From the NCBI RefSeq assembly GCF_020382885.2, contig NC_058506.1, positions 8,906,318 through 8,970,317 on the forward strand: a DNA stretch of 64,000 nt, in the 5' to 3' direction. Under the pieces are notes generated by a model. The model was given only the letters and a program-made list of their open reading frames with translations. It was not told where the DNA came from and searched no databases. This DNA comes from Scatophagus argus. Taxonomy: Eukaryota; Chordata; Actinopteri; Scatophagidae. Each line of letters starts with the position of its first letter. Position 1 is the first letter of the stretch. This document shows positions 13,924 to 25,598 of the stretch, one piece after another. Made by a program: the position numbers and the translations under genes.

Positions 13924-14203
13924 TTTTACCACATACGGTACATTGCAATAAAAATCTTTCACACTGATTGTATTTCATTTAAGGACTTTGGCAATTACTA
14001 CAATAATGAATATGCTGCCACACTCTTTCAATACAAAATTCCTAATCATGACAGTACACTATGTTCTAGAAAACTTTAAGAAATTGGTTCAATAGACAGA
14101 ATACAGACCTAAGGCAACAGTAGTGAGGTTCTCAGTCCAAAGAACACATTAATCATAGTATGCTTTGGGTTTTCTCTGATGACATATTCGTCCCAGTTAG
14201 GCT

Positions 14204-16132
14204 TCAGGTCTGAGTTTTTGCAAAGCAGCCACCACACAGGATCTCTTGGTTATGCAAAAACATGGGGGTCAGCAGATCTCCCAGGGCCTTAGCACACACA
14301 CCACACTGCAAAAACACATACAACATTGACATTATGCCACGACAAGAGCCTGTCGTTCCATACATAACCACAGGTATGTAACCTATAGCCACAGTGTGTC
14401 TTCTAATAGGTAAAGAAGAAAGCTGTACCAACCTTTAAGCAATCGGGGTGGCAGTTCATCAGAGGTTCACTTAATTTGATCTTGACATTTCCATCAATTG
14501 TTTTGTCACAGAATGCACAAACATTTTTGTTGTCCCTGTGGTAGAGAGAAAGTGTAAAAAGGTGATTACCCTTATTAAGGTTTGCGTGTGAACTTCTCAA
14601 ATTTTAAATTGTATTTTCTTTGAAGTGAGACATTACCTGGTGTCTTTTAGAGTTTGTATAGATTGCACCTCCTCTTCCGGCTTTTGAGAGGTTTCAGAGC
14701 TGCAAAAAATAGTCATCAGTAAAGAATAAGGTGCATTTTAGGACACAAGCAAAAATGTAAATTCCTTTTCATAAGAGCTTACTTACCTGTTGGCATGATC
14801 AGAATGCTGGTTCAGATTTGTTTCCTCAGTGTGGGATTGTTCTTGATCTTTCAGGGGTTCAGATGTGGATGGTTCCACATCTAATGCGTCTGACAGTTCA
14901 ATGATTCTGTTTGCAGTCGTATTCTGGACAGCTTCAGCATCTGTAACTTTTGCAGGTTCAACCGCATCCTTGACATTCAACTCCACCACGCGTTCTGCTG
15001 TATCCTCAGGTGTTGGCTTGACACTTAGCTCAACAACAGTGTCATCAGCAGGCTGGACTTTACACTCGACTAACTCTTCAGCACTGGTCTGCAAAGCTGG
15101 CTCTGCTGAGGCTGCAGACTCGACTTCACGCTCTACAGACTTGACTGCAGTTTCAGCAGAGGGTTGAGTAGGAGATTCGGAGACAGTATCAGCCACTAAG
15201 TCGGGGACTGGTTCCACATTGTCCTGTTCTCCTGCTGTCTCAGTCACAGGTGGGGTCTCAGGGGACGACTCCACATTAACCTGAGCTACAACTTCAACAG
15301 TTTCCCTAGCAGCCTCTTCCGGAGGATCTTTTTCGCAGCTTGCCTCTGTGGCAGTTTCTGCAGCAGATTGAGTGGGCAATTCACATACAAATTTTGCCAA
15401 TAAGTCAGGGACGGCCTCCACACTGTCTTGGAGAGCAACCTCTCCTGGTGTTGCATTAATCACATCACTCTTGTCAGGTGATGACTCCGCAACAACCTCA
15501 GCAACAGCTTCAACTATTTCTTTTGAGGCCTGTTCTGACAAACAGTCCTCATGGCTCACCTCTGCAGGATGTACAGCTGAATCTGCCTTGGCATCCTCCA
15601 AATTTGTTGCATTTGCTGGCTCTGTTTCAGCTGAAGTTTCTTCTTGCACTCTTACTGTGACAGCAGAAACTTCAGCATTGTCTTTGCTCGCCTCTGTGTC
15701 AGTGGTAGCAGAGGTGTCTGCAATGGGGTCCTCCGCATGAGCATCTGCAGAGACCTTGACCTCACTGTGTTCTATGTGGAACTGGTCAGCTGCAGGATCT
15801 GTATATTTTTCCTTGTTTTCTGCTGTTGAAGTGGCAACTGGTGGCTCAGCTGTATCCACAGGAGACTCTGCCTCTGGTTTTTCTTTTGTTGAAGAAACTG
15901 GTTGTGCCTCACCATTTGGGATATGTTCTTCTACAGCCATCTGATTATGTTCTACATTTGACTGGTCAACCGTTGGATCAGCATATTCATCCTTGTCTCC
16001 TTCAGATGTGTTGTCAACAGATTTTTCAGATTCTGCCTCATCATTTTGGGTATGTTCTTCTGGAACATGTTCTGCTTGGAACCTGAAACAGAAGGAGTTA
16101 CTATTCCCAACTGTGCCAAAAAGACATATGAA

Positions 16133-16190
<58 letters not shown>

Positions 16191-19100
16191 GTGCATACAT
16201 ACATTATGTGATATTAATAATACAAACATTTGAGCGAGTATATTTACAGAGGAACAGTGAATAGTTGCTCATCGTTTGCTACTAACATTCTGCACTTATT
16301 GAACTTGAGCTCAGTAAAGACTCTACTGATCTACAGGGTAAGAATAAGAACCCTTGAAAACAACCCTGGCATTTATTACCTTACAGCAGACTACAAAGCA
16401 GTGGAAAGTTATATCTTGTTTTATTTTTTCTCAAACAGGGAAAGATCTCATCAGCTTTAAATTGCTTTACCTCTAAATTGCCACCAAAGCCAAATGCTCT
16501 ACTTTTAGATTTTTTTGTGATAAGGTCAGTATACATTATTACGACAAGTAAGTTGTAAAGCATAGATTTTCTTACAGAACATAGTGTAACAGATAAAACC
16601 TCATCAGCTCATCATAGTGAGAGGTTCATCTATGCAAAAAATGTTCTGAGCTGCTTTGGAGAATGAGCACAACAAATTACACATATAGGACACCAGTATA
16701 TGAGCTGAGTGGTTATAAAATAGGACCAGCTACACTGACTGATGAAGCATAGATGACAAATAGAGCTTTAAATGTCAACACAATGTTTATTAACAATGTA
16801 AATATCACTGAACACGTTGCAGCGAAGTGAGGGGGTGGAGCTGTTTTCTTGAACAAGGAAGGTGATCCAGTTACATGCATGAATCAGTTTAGGTCCAGTT
16901 TGTTGCTGTCATTTATTATCACTGCTGGTAGTAAAAGATAGGAAGCACACACAGCTGTACTGGAGTCAATCATGCCTGCAGTAGTGAAATATCTTGATAA
17001 TGATGCAACTCTGAGACAGTAAGGTCATGGACATGGAATCATATTATCTATTTTACAGTTATAATTTCTTGTCTGTGATGCAATTTATGGATTTTATCTT
17101 TCAATCCCTTGGACACTTATTTTTGTAACAGGAACGCCAAGACCTTTATTTTGAAGAGGCAGTCAACAAACTTCCGTTTTAGTTCCGCTGTTTCCTTTCC
17201 TTGTTAATGTAACAGTTTCATGCTAGTCAGAGAAATGTGCGGTTCTGGGATACCGTTACCGCGGAATTTTAAATATCTGTAACTACCAACTCGTAGCGAC
17301 GACTGCAGAATAAACACAAATTCTTTTATTTGTGCTTTAAAACACAGCATAGTAACTCCAGCGTTAGTTTTTCAACAGTTACGGAGCGGTGCATGGCGTC
17401 GTCACAACCGACACAGGACGAGCTGTCTTCTGTCCCCAACTAAACATTAGCACGGCGACCCTCCCAGGACCAGTAAGTCAGTTTCCCAACGCATAAGGAG
17501 AGCCTTGACGGTGACAGAAAGTACAAGTACAACGTCACTTTAAGTCCCTAAACGGACCTCTATCACCAAACCGAAGTACATGAAGTGCACGAATTAAAAG
17601 GGGAATACAAGAGAAACTTCAGAAGTGTCCGATAGTCACAAGATAACATCTGAAGAGCAAAAAGATTGTTTTTTGTCTTGCTCAAGATTTGAAACTATTA
17701 CTTTATTAGTGAAAACATATGGAATGATCAAGAGTCTGTACTCTCAGAAATTCAAGTAAACCCGGACTAGATTAACAACCATAAAACGACCTGTTTATTT
17801 TTACCTGACAGCTCTTACGTGTTCCGAGTGATAATAAAAAAATAACTACAATTAAAGTTAGACAGGATCGCTTAAAGGTTTTCACATGTTTATGTGAATA
17901 TTACAACTTTCATTTAAATTCCCCTTTAGTTATACTTCTGCCTTACGTATCCATCTATGCAGCATGTGAATTTGGCAGTAGATTTCTTGTGCTCTGGTTT
18001 TTGGGCATTGCACTGATAAGCAACAGTAAGATCAGCTACCTTGTAAACTAAACTTGGTTCAGAATAAGGTAGTGATGTAATGCTCTTTACAAGACGAGAT
18101 AAAGCGGTTTAGCGCCTGTCCATTGCAAAGTGTAGGCATAGGAGGATGAAAAGCACTGAAGGTGTTTAGTCTGACTGTGTGTATCACATTTGTCTAACTC
18201 ATCTTTCACGTCTGTGCTTCCTGTGTCGTCCTAGTAAAAATGCCATCGAGAAATCATCTTGACAAAATCGGAAGGAAGAAGAAGAAGAAATGGACAGAGG
18301 AGGCCATGGAGCGTGCACTGATTGAGGTGAAGTCAGGAAGATGTACGGTGAGACAGGCTGCCAAGGAGTTTGGAGTCCCTAAGTCTTCACTGGGGGACAG
18401 AGTAAGTGGACGGGTGGCACCAGGGAGTCGTAGCGGGCCTGCTCAGCTCATAACATCTGCTGACGAGGACCTATTGGTGGAGTTCTCTTTATACATGTCC
18501 AAGCATGGATTTCCACTGACCAAGCAACAGCTGGTGTCCTTTGCCTCATCCATTTATAAGCGACAGCATCGGAGGGTGGCATTTTCAAAATTAGGCCAGA
18601 CCTGGTGGCTCAATTTTAGAAAACGGCAAGAAAAGAATATTACCATTCAGCCAGCGGACAATGTTGTCCGTGGGAGGACGGTGTGTGTGAGAAAGGAAGC
18701 AGTGGATCAGTTTTTTCATTTATTGAGCACTGTCATGGATGCTCATGGGCTCAGGGACAAGCCTAACCAAATCTTCAACTGCAATGAGATGGGCTTTCAG
18801 CTGGGCAGGAAGAGGGCAATTCTCCCCAAATCTCCCAGTCTGGGCTACAAGCCAGCACCAGGCCTGAGGGACCATATCTCTGTTCTGGCTTGCTTTAGTG
18901 CAGCTGCAGAGGACATTCCCCCATTTATTATCTACTCAAAGGCCTATCCAGGAGGAGTGTGTTACAAGACACAAGGGCCTCCAAATGCCCTCTATGGATG
19001 GTCAGACTCAGGGTGCATGAACTCTGACCTTTTCAAGAAATGGTTCCTCAAACACTTCCTCCTGCATGCCCCAAAGGAACGTCCACTGCTGCTGATTTTT

Positions 19101-22100
19101 GATGGCCACAAAGCTCCTGTGAACCTTGAGGTGGTGGAAACGGCTCGTAAAGAGGATGTCACCCTTCTGTGCCTTCCACCTCATTGCTCTCATGTCTTGC
19201 AGCCACTCGACGCAGGGCTGTTTGTCCTTCTGAAGCAGCGTTTCGTAGCACTCGTAGGTGACGGCTGTGCCACTGACACTCACTTTGCAGTGAGCAAGAA
19301 GGAGTTCTCAGGAGTATTTAAAGGGACGTATGAGGTAGTGAAGGAGGAGGTGGGTGTCAGGACTGTGAAGGAAGGCTTTAGGAAGTGTGGCATGTACCCA
19401 TTGAACCACTTTGCCATCAGTGAGGGTCATTTAATGCCATCGCATGGGATGGGCCCAACAGCTGGACCTACCTTGTCCACATCAGGACAGGGGGTGCATA
19501 CGTTAGAAGACCTCACAGCTGCTGCTGGACCCTCGTCCTAATTCATTTCAGCCCAGTTTGCTGGCAGAACCTTTTTGAGGAATAAAACTGCAAATTTTAA
19601 CAAACCCTGAATGAACACTCCTGCTAGAGTATCGAGTACCACCTCCTCTGGCCTCCCTGCAGCGTTCTCTGTTGTTAGTTTGTCAGAAGAAAGGGGTTTG
19701 TTGATATTAATTACTAGTCAGTGTTTTTGCTCAGATTTAGTAGTTTGTGAAAATGTTTGAATGCTGCAAAACAGACTCAGCAGCCTGGGGGTCTGAATGG
19801 AGTTAAAAGATTTTTTTAAAGGAATAAGAAAGAAAAATGTATGTTTCTTTTTTCTGTATTCTCTAAAATTTCTTTATTTATTGCATTTTTCTTTTGAAAT
19901 ATTTGATAGTTTCATCTCCTCACACACCTCTTAAAGGTATTTATGTTCATGAACTGTTCGCAAGCCATGCCCTCATTAAGGCCGTAACCTGTGAGGGGAG
20001 ATCAGAGGGATCGAGGCTCACAAGCCAAAAAATGAGAACTACTGCTGTACCACAAATTAACTTAATGTCTGTTGTTTTTTCCTGTGTGTAATTGGTGGGC
20101 AGACAGCTATAAGCTAACTAACATCAAGCAGTATGAGTACAAATAAAGTTGTGCTCGTTTTCTATTTCAGTTCATCTTTGACATTAAGTGGAGAGCAGTG
20201 TACACAGTGTGCACTGTGGGGTACATTTCTAATTCTGTTCTGGACTGAACACACATTATCTTACAGCATTCATTAATAGCTTCACCTCATTACTGTTAAC
20301 ATGCTTATGAGGGCAGATTAAAAATTTTAGAACTAGCGTCTTGTGAAAATACAGTAAGCTATTGAGGTGTGGCAAGATTTACTATGTTCCATTATCCATG
20401 CAGAAGATTTTTTAAAAAGATCTACCCATAAAACCTCTTATTAAATATGTTCTTTGTTGTGTTCAAGTTGTGTTAACTGATGTTGTGATAACATGTCTTT
20501 GAAACCACTTACTTGAGTTGTGAATCTCTTCCTCCTTTGCTTAAGTACTGTAAATGCACTTGACCCATTAAGTAGTTATAAAAGGAATATATTGTCTGAA
20601 ACAGGACTGCTGACAGTGGGGCACAGGGGCCAAAGTTGGCCCTAAGGTTCAGTTTGGCCACCAGATGATAATTTAAATTGAATTCTTTTTTTCTTGAGGT
20701 GAAAATTGTGTTTAAATGCACAGGATCACAGCAGGCTGAGTGACACACATCAGTCAGTAAAGGGACATTGAGATCTGAAGACCATTTTGTATCTGAACAA
20801 TACAAGAGGTGTTTGCTTTTGGCCTGTGGCCCACCATTAGGCTTCAGTTTTGGCACTCCAAGGGAGAAAATTGGGAAAATCTGTGAGGGGTGATCAGAAG
20901 GGAAAAAAATTGGACATCCCTGGTCTACTTAGGAAAGTTGAGTCCTTTTTCAATTCAGGAGCGGTGAGTTTATACAGAAATATGTACGAATGTGTAATCG
21001 TTTTTTAAAAAAATGTTTTCGTGGCCAAATGTTATCTGTAAGTTCAGTTATTTAGTACATGCATGTGTGTGTATCACGCCATGCACATATTCAGGTCAGG
21101 TGATGTAATATCAAAGCAATTGGTACAGCTGGCAACAAGACTAAGGCAGGTAACATTACTGCATGTATGAATCATAATTACAGTGTAAATAGTTTACATG
21201 TTTGAACAAAATAGGTAACTTAAAACATGGTTTCATTTGCAATTAATGAATACTACTTTGCTTAAAATGATCAGGATTATCTATGCTCAGCAAAACAAGT
21301 TAACGCACATCATTGATACATATTTTTATAATGTTCCTCACTAAAAGGACTCTTTTGGTATTGAAGAGTAAATATGCAGATATTAAAGCAGTTGTACCTG
21401 GAGGGGGAATACTCCAGTAAGAACTGTCTTCAGATTAATGTAACCAGCTAAAGCACAGGTCAGCCTGCGGTATATTGTAAGTCTTTATGGCTGCAGCAGA
21501 GCTGCCCAGGGCTAAGTTCATGTTTATGTATGTTAATATCACAGATGGTGATTAGTGCCTGAAGCTTTTTTTTTTTTCAGTTTTTATTCAGCCACCCAAC
21601 AGAGTCAAAGGAAAAAATCTGTTTTACTAGCAGAACTGCCACCACTTTGCTCCTCATAAAAATAAAAATAAAATGGGTCCTAGCAACACATTTTAGAAAC
21701 ACTGAAGATGTTTCAGACTGGGGTTTAATATTTGAATGTCACATGGTTTCAGTTTGTTTCTCTTTGCTGCATTTTTCTACCCAAAAGTTGGCTATATTGA
21801 TCATTAAATCTATTAAGGAAATGGCAAATTCAAATAGCTCCTACTTCATCTGTTAAAATGACATCTGCCAAATATTACTTCACTGGATCTCGTCACTGCA
21901 ATCGCTATGAAGCAGTTATGTTGTAAATGTATCCCATGTATGGTGACATCTTCTGGTCAAACGCTTGACACTGCATTTGTGGTGATTAAATTCAACGCCA
22001 TGATCAGTTCCGAAAACAAATTTTGTTCAATAAAACTTGTGTGACAAAAGTTGTAGTTGTAGTTCTGTTTTAAAACAGCCCTGCAGTAGTGATTGTGACA

Positions 22101-22714
22101 TGAGGAGGCCTCTTTACGAATAATTTAAGGTGTGCATAAAAATTAATAATTTATGACAGACATTAATGTTCACATAATTCAAAGTATATACTGGAACACC
22201 TACTCAAATTTCTTGATCGTGGACAGGACGTATGAGCTCTTGCTGACCAGGAGGTGTCTGGTCTCCACAGCCTGCTCCGTCCTGTAAGGCAGACATTAAC
22301 ATGACACTGTGTGCTGCAGCATTTCTCTCCCACAGAGCCAACGCTTGTGATGAAGGACAATTAGAAAAACTTAAGAGGAGATTACCAAAAATACCGTTAA
22401 CAGTGTAAAATGCAGTAAATTAAAAGAATGTATATGTTACGTGACGAACTGAATTCTTGCCTCAATGAACTGAGGATACCTTGAATCGTCTTGCTCCTTT
22501 TTCTCCTCTCCTGATTTCTGGATCCAGCTGGCATCATTCTTCAGTGAGGTCCGCACTCTTGTGGTTTGAAACACCTTGTTTCTGTCAACAGCTACAACAC
22601 AAACACACACACACACTCTCTCTGACAGCACTGGCCAGGTGAAAGGAATATTTGCTCACCAGGTTTAATCTGATAAACATTTGAAATATTGAACCGTGAT
22701 TTACCTTTTGACAT
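14204..22714 (-). CDS. Sciellin/ZNF185-family LIM protein with a large acidic exon
   Basis: Seven coding exons on the minus strand, in transcript order: 22714-22705, 22591-22480, 22281-22204, 16082-14787, 14699-14637, 14535-14433, 14305-14204. All phases agree, giving 587 residues. The N-terminus (MSKAVDRNKVFQ, then VRTSLKNDASWIQK) matches the conserved N-terminal motif of ZNF185/sciellin, and SSYVLSTIKKFE resembles a second motif of that family. The 432-residue exon 16082-14787 is low complexity (E, A, V, T, S, P), with internally duplicated blocks. The C-terminus is one LIM zinc-binding domain (about residues 526-584) with all ligands present: CAFC, 19 residues, HPDC, two residues, CGVC, 19 residues, CGGC. 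Family members are actin- or cell-envelope-associated proteins of epithelia. The 6.1-kb intron 16083-22203 contains an opposite-strand transposase-derived gene. Which of the two paralogues this is remains undecided. Confidence 0.8.
16134..16193. repeat. (TG)n / (CA)n microsatellite close to a splice acceptor
   Basis: About 29 TG units with one interruption. On the minus strand this is a CA run ending about 50 bases upstream of the acceptor of the LIM gene's large exon. Confidence 0.95.
16194..17380. other. LIM-gene intron sequence and probable promoter of the transposase-derived gene
   Basis: No supported coding exon is seen. The stretch from about 17150 to 17390 has ETS-like TTCCG motifs and a few CpGs, and precedes the 5' exon of the plus-strand gene, so promoter activity is plausible but unproven. 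Confidence 0.35.
17393..17472 (+). other. Non-coding 5' exon (3' part) with a 16-codon uORF, transposase-derived gene
   Basis: A consensus donor GTAAGT at 17473 and a good acceptor TCCTAG at 18229-18234, five bases before the start codon of the large ORF, define a probable 5'UTR intron of about 760 bases. The upstream exon contains a short ORF at 17393-17443 (MASSQPTQDELSSVPN, then stop). The 5' end of the exon cannot be placed. Transcript evidence is needed, because this model rests only on splice-site matches. Confidence 0.45.
18240..19541 (+). CDS. Pogo/Tigger-type transposase-derived protein, likely domesticated
   Basis: Single-exon ORF of 433 residues. The order is a basic start (GRKKKKKWTEE), a Pipsqueak-type helix-turn-helix at about 15-60 (VRQAAKEFGVPKSSLGDRV), a CENP-B/Tc5-type DNA-binding domain at about 70-140 (the TWWLNFRKRQ region), and a DDE_1 nuclease fold at about 170-380. 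The second and third catalytic acidic residues are visible: D288 in LIFDGHKAP and D324 in LPPHCSHVLQPLDAGLF. The first, normally Asp in N-x-D-E-T-G-F, is Asn182 here (FNCNEMGF), so strand cleavage is predicted to be lost. There is no frameshift or internal stop, an AATAAA follows at 19581, and no terminal inverted repeats were seen. I infer an exapted DNA-binding protein. A young inactive transposon copy is the main alternative. Confidence 0.85.
   Translation: MPSRNHLDKIGRKKKKKWTEEAMERALIEVKSGRCTVRQAAKEFGVPKSSLGDRVSGRVAPGSRSGPAQLITSADEDLLVEFSLYMSKHGFPLTKQQLVSFASSIYKRQHRRVAFSKLGQTWWLNFRKRQEKNITIQPADNVVRGRTVCVRKEAVDQFFHLLSTVMDAHGLRDKPNQIFNCNEMGFQLGRKRAILPKSPSLGYKPAPGLRDHISVLACFSAAAEDIPPFIIYSKAYPGGVCYKTQGPPNALYGWSDSGCMNSDLFKKWFLKHFLLHAPKERPLLLIFDGHKAPVNLEVVETARKEDVTLLCLPPHCSHVLQPLDAGLFVLLKQRFVALVGDGCATDTHFAVSKKEFSGVFKGTYEVVKEEVGVRTVKEGFRKCGMYPLNHFAISEGHLMPSHGMGPTAGPTLSTSGQGVHTLEDLTAAAGPSS
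19581..19586 (+). terminator. Poly(A) signal of the transposase-derived gene
   Basis: AATAAA 40 bases after the stop codon at 19539-19541. It supports an independent transcription unit. Confidence 0.55.
19587..22203. other. LIM-gene intron sequence, no gene recognised
   Basis: AT-rich intron sequence. The interval of about 20610-20935 has a hAT-like flavour (a terminal-looking stretch near 20910-20935), but I could not match two termini, so it is not called as an element. Confidence 0.4.
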
Positions 22715-22741
22715 GATGCTGATATTGTCTCAGATGTTCAA

Positions 22742-23620
22742 CCTGATGAGAGGAAAAAAGTTATTCCAGATTTGCTGTTTAAACTTACATACAAATAATC
22801 TCCGTGTGGTACAGTCTGCTTCCTGTCTTTTTTCCTCTCTCACCACTGACTTCAGACCTGTTTAATGACCCAGCATATGGTACACAACCTGTAATACTGC
22901 ATTCTACACAGAAACAGCTCACCCAGGATGTAAAAGTGCCATTTAAGTAGTTTTCGTCACTCGCTAATCATTCTGATGGAGCACAGATAAACATTGAAAT
23001 TAGACATTTAGGTAAGTTTTTCTATGTTTTTGTCTGTGTGCGCCACATTTTACATCCACCCATCCATCCATTTTCTATACCTCTTGTCCGTCAGGGTCGC
23101 GGCGGGGCTGGAGCCCATTTTTATATTAAAATGAAACCTGTCTAAAGGTGTCATGCTGGAAAAATTATGATAATGTTCAACGTAAACACTACAAACACTA
23201 TCCCCTCATTTGCTCTTGAGTGTAGCCCACCCTGTGTTTACAGCACCCTGTCACACTGTGTGTCTTATCTGTATTCTCTTTGAGGCCCCGGTTAACATTT
23301 TGACCTGCACTCAGTGTTTTAATCTCAGATGATGAGTTTCATTGGAGATGTGCCAGCACCAATTAACCAGGTCAAATTCATTATGCATAGAAAATGAAAG
23401 CAATTCTGACTTTATAATGACCCTGCATATATCAGAATTAGCATAAAGTCCATTCCTGCACTGTGTTGTGTTCTCACCTGTTCGACGCTGTCAGTGTGGT
23501 CAAGCCTCGTCTGGGGCTCTGCCTCACGTTGGCAGGCAGGTAGAGGCATTTTAACCCGAGCGCCCACCCCCTGTCATTTCAGATTCCTCCCCCTGTTAGT
23601 CTGCAGTGCTCACACTCCTG
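22742..23620 (-). other. 5'UTR intron and probable non-coding first exon of the LIM gene
   Basis: On the minus strand the start-codon exon has an acceptor at 22743-22745 (exon starts 22742). A matching GTGAGA donor at 23477-23472 ends a GC-richer exon beginning somewhere near 23550-23620. This gives a spliced 5'UTR and places the LIM promoter around 23.6 kb. No TATA box is evident. Confidence 0.4.
23053..23115. repeat. Fish LINE-type tail fragment
   Basis: Contains CCATCCATCCATTTTCTATA followed by a stretch ending GGTCGCGGCGGGGCTGGAGC. This is the familiar (CCAT)n tail and adjacent sequence of a teleost L2-like retroposon. Only the terminal piece is present. The family assignment is from memory. 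Confidence 0.65.
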
Positions 23621-24340
23621 GATGCTGCCATGCAGGTTGATCGAGTGGGAGTGTGGGTTGTTTTTCATAACAATCACAGAGTGGGAAACAGGTGTTGTTG
23701 TTTTAATGAGTAGTTTGTATTGCTGAAAGTATGAAATGTTACATTCCAGACTGTCAAATCACTCTTTCTTAAGAACCAAATAAAAAAACTAGCTTTTCCT
23801 TGTATTGTTCTTCCTTAACACGTGTGACAATATTGCACCGTTTAAACCAACCACACAATTTCACACTTAGTGTTTTTTTTTCCACTGACTTTCAGTCTTG
23901 CACAATACCACACAGAAATGAAACCCTGCAGCTAATTGGTTCCAAGACATTTCACAGAAAATAGTTTAGTATTGTTTCATGTCAAGCTCCAAAGTTAAAG
24001 AAAAAAAATGCTGTTGCATTCAAGTGGATGACAAGAATCAAGTTAAACCTGATTTTAAACTGTACTGGAACTTAATCTACTGCTTGATCAGACCCCTTCA
24101 TCGTCATTCACAACAAAACGCATCTCTGTGAAATGTGCATCCCATCCAGTGAAATATGCACACACACAAACTGAACATCAGTCTTTTGAAGTATTTATTA
24201 ATAATAATGAAATCAATAAACTCAATTGATAATTTGTCTGTGGATTATTCAGACAATCTGGGATACCTGCTACCTGATTTTTAAATGAAATTTCCCCTTT
24301 TCAAAAGTCAGTAGCAAACATACATTTGCTCTCTCACTAG

Positions 24341-24372
24341 CTCTCCCTCTCTCTCTCTCTCTCTTTCTCTCT
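24341..24372. repeat. (CT)n microsatellite
   Basis: CT-rich run with a few interruptions in the interval between the LIM gene promoter and cwc15. Confidence 0.85.
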
Positions 24373-25560
24373 GTCGCTCACACAGGTGTGTGTATATCAT
24401 GAATGAGACTGCATCAAAAAAGAGTCAAATGTATCTTGTAGGAAATCACAGTCACACTGTAAAATGTTTGTTAGCAGAATTTTCATACTGTGCCTCCACT
24501 TTTCTAGGGGTTTTGTTCCCTGTGGGACTGTTTGCATTTGGCAAATGGTTAATTAATACCTTTGAGACACATAAAGTGTGAATGCTGTGTGGAATCCAGC
24601 TAAACCTCCTCAGTTGGTTTGCTTCCCTGCACCTCAGCTAATATTTTCAGTAAAAATTCTTAGTACTCGCATAGCACGGGATCAAAACAACACTGAGGTC
24701 ATAAACGTGATATATTGCATGCAACACATAGAGAACTGACACTGTGGAATGGGAAAAGGTGTATTGCTCAATATAAATTCTTTTATTCATAAAGAAACAT
24801 GAGGGTACATTGTAAAATTAACCACTTTTTGTATCATTAAACTACACAATATATACATTAAAAGATGACAAAGTGAAAAGAGGAAACAAAAAATGTTCTT
24901 AAAGTCTTAAAACATTTTTTTTATTATCAAATCTAAGGTTGTGTCTACACAGGAGAATAAAATCATAGGTTCCGCAGTTATTTTCCACTTTGAGTTAAAA
25001 GTTACTGACTGCTCCATAGCATTGATTTCCTGTGGTTATTGTGGTTTGGCTATGTGTACTTATACGTAACCATAATCCAAACTACAATGCAGTCAAAACA
25101 TGATTTGTGGTTTCAGTGGCAGTAAGTACTAAATTGTGCTATGATTGTATATTACACCTCACTCTGAAATGACACTGTTGCCCAGTGTAATTCAAAAGAG
25201 CTTATTGTATGTTTAACTAAAGTAATAATGGATCAGAAGTCCAGCCTTAAACTTACTAAGTTTCATGGTTGAAGGGAACCAAACAAACATTTAGACACCG
25301 AAAACACCTTCTTAATCTGAAATCAGGGACAGGTACAGATTGACTGCCGATGTACCATCTGACGGGCAATCTGCCCCCTACCTTCTTCTTCCCAAAACTG
25401 CACATTCTTATGAGTTCACTTTATTTGTACTAAGTAGCAAAAGTAGAGAGACTTCCTGATACGTTAATATGAATGGAAATTGAGAATAATGAAACACATA
25501 CATAAAAATTATAATAAAGAAAATAAAGAGATTTGTTTGCATTTTGTGATTTCTGAGTGT
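24373..25560. other. Intergenic sequence, nothing recognised
   Basis: AT-rich sequence with no codon-biased ORF, no paired splice sites in a sensible frame, and no clear repeat family. Confidence 0.5.
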
Positions 25561-25598
25561 TCTTGAATGCATCTTTCACCGGCGGCTTCCAGGGGAAG

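Noticed and set aside
14865-15740. Plus-strand Ser/Thr/Ala-rich ORFs (100 and 122 aa)
   Set aside because: They are the antisense shadow of the acidic, repeat-rich LIM exon, with no independent splice or start context.
16381-16563. Minus-strand ORF containing SKSRAFGFGGNLE followed by a GTAAAG donor, possibly an extra LIM-gene exon
   Set aside because: It would end in phase 0, whereas the next exon (16082) needs phase 2. Exon 22281-22204 already joins 16082 in frame. Alternative splicing is not excluded.
20610-20935. Possible hAT-family remnant with a terminal-looking TGGACATCCCTGGTCTA stretch
   Set aside because: I could not pair it with a second inverted terminus or an 8-base target duplication, so the class is unsupported.
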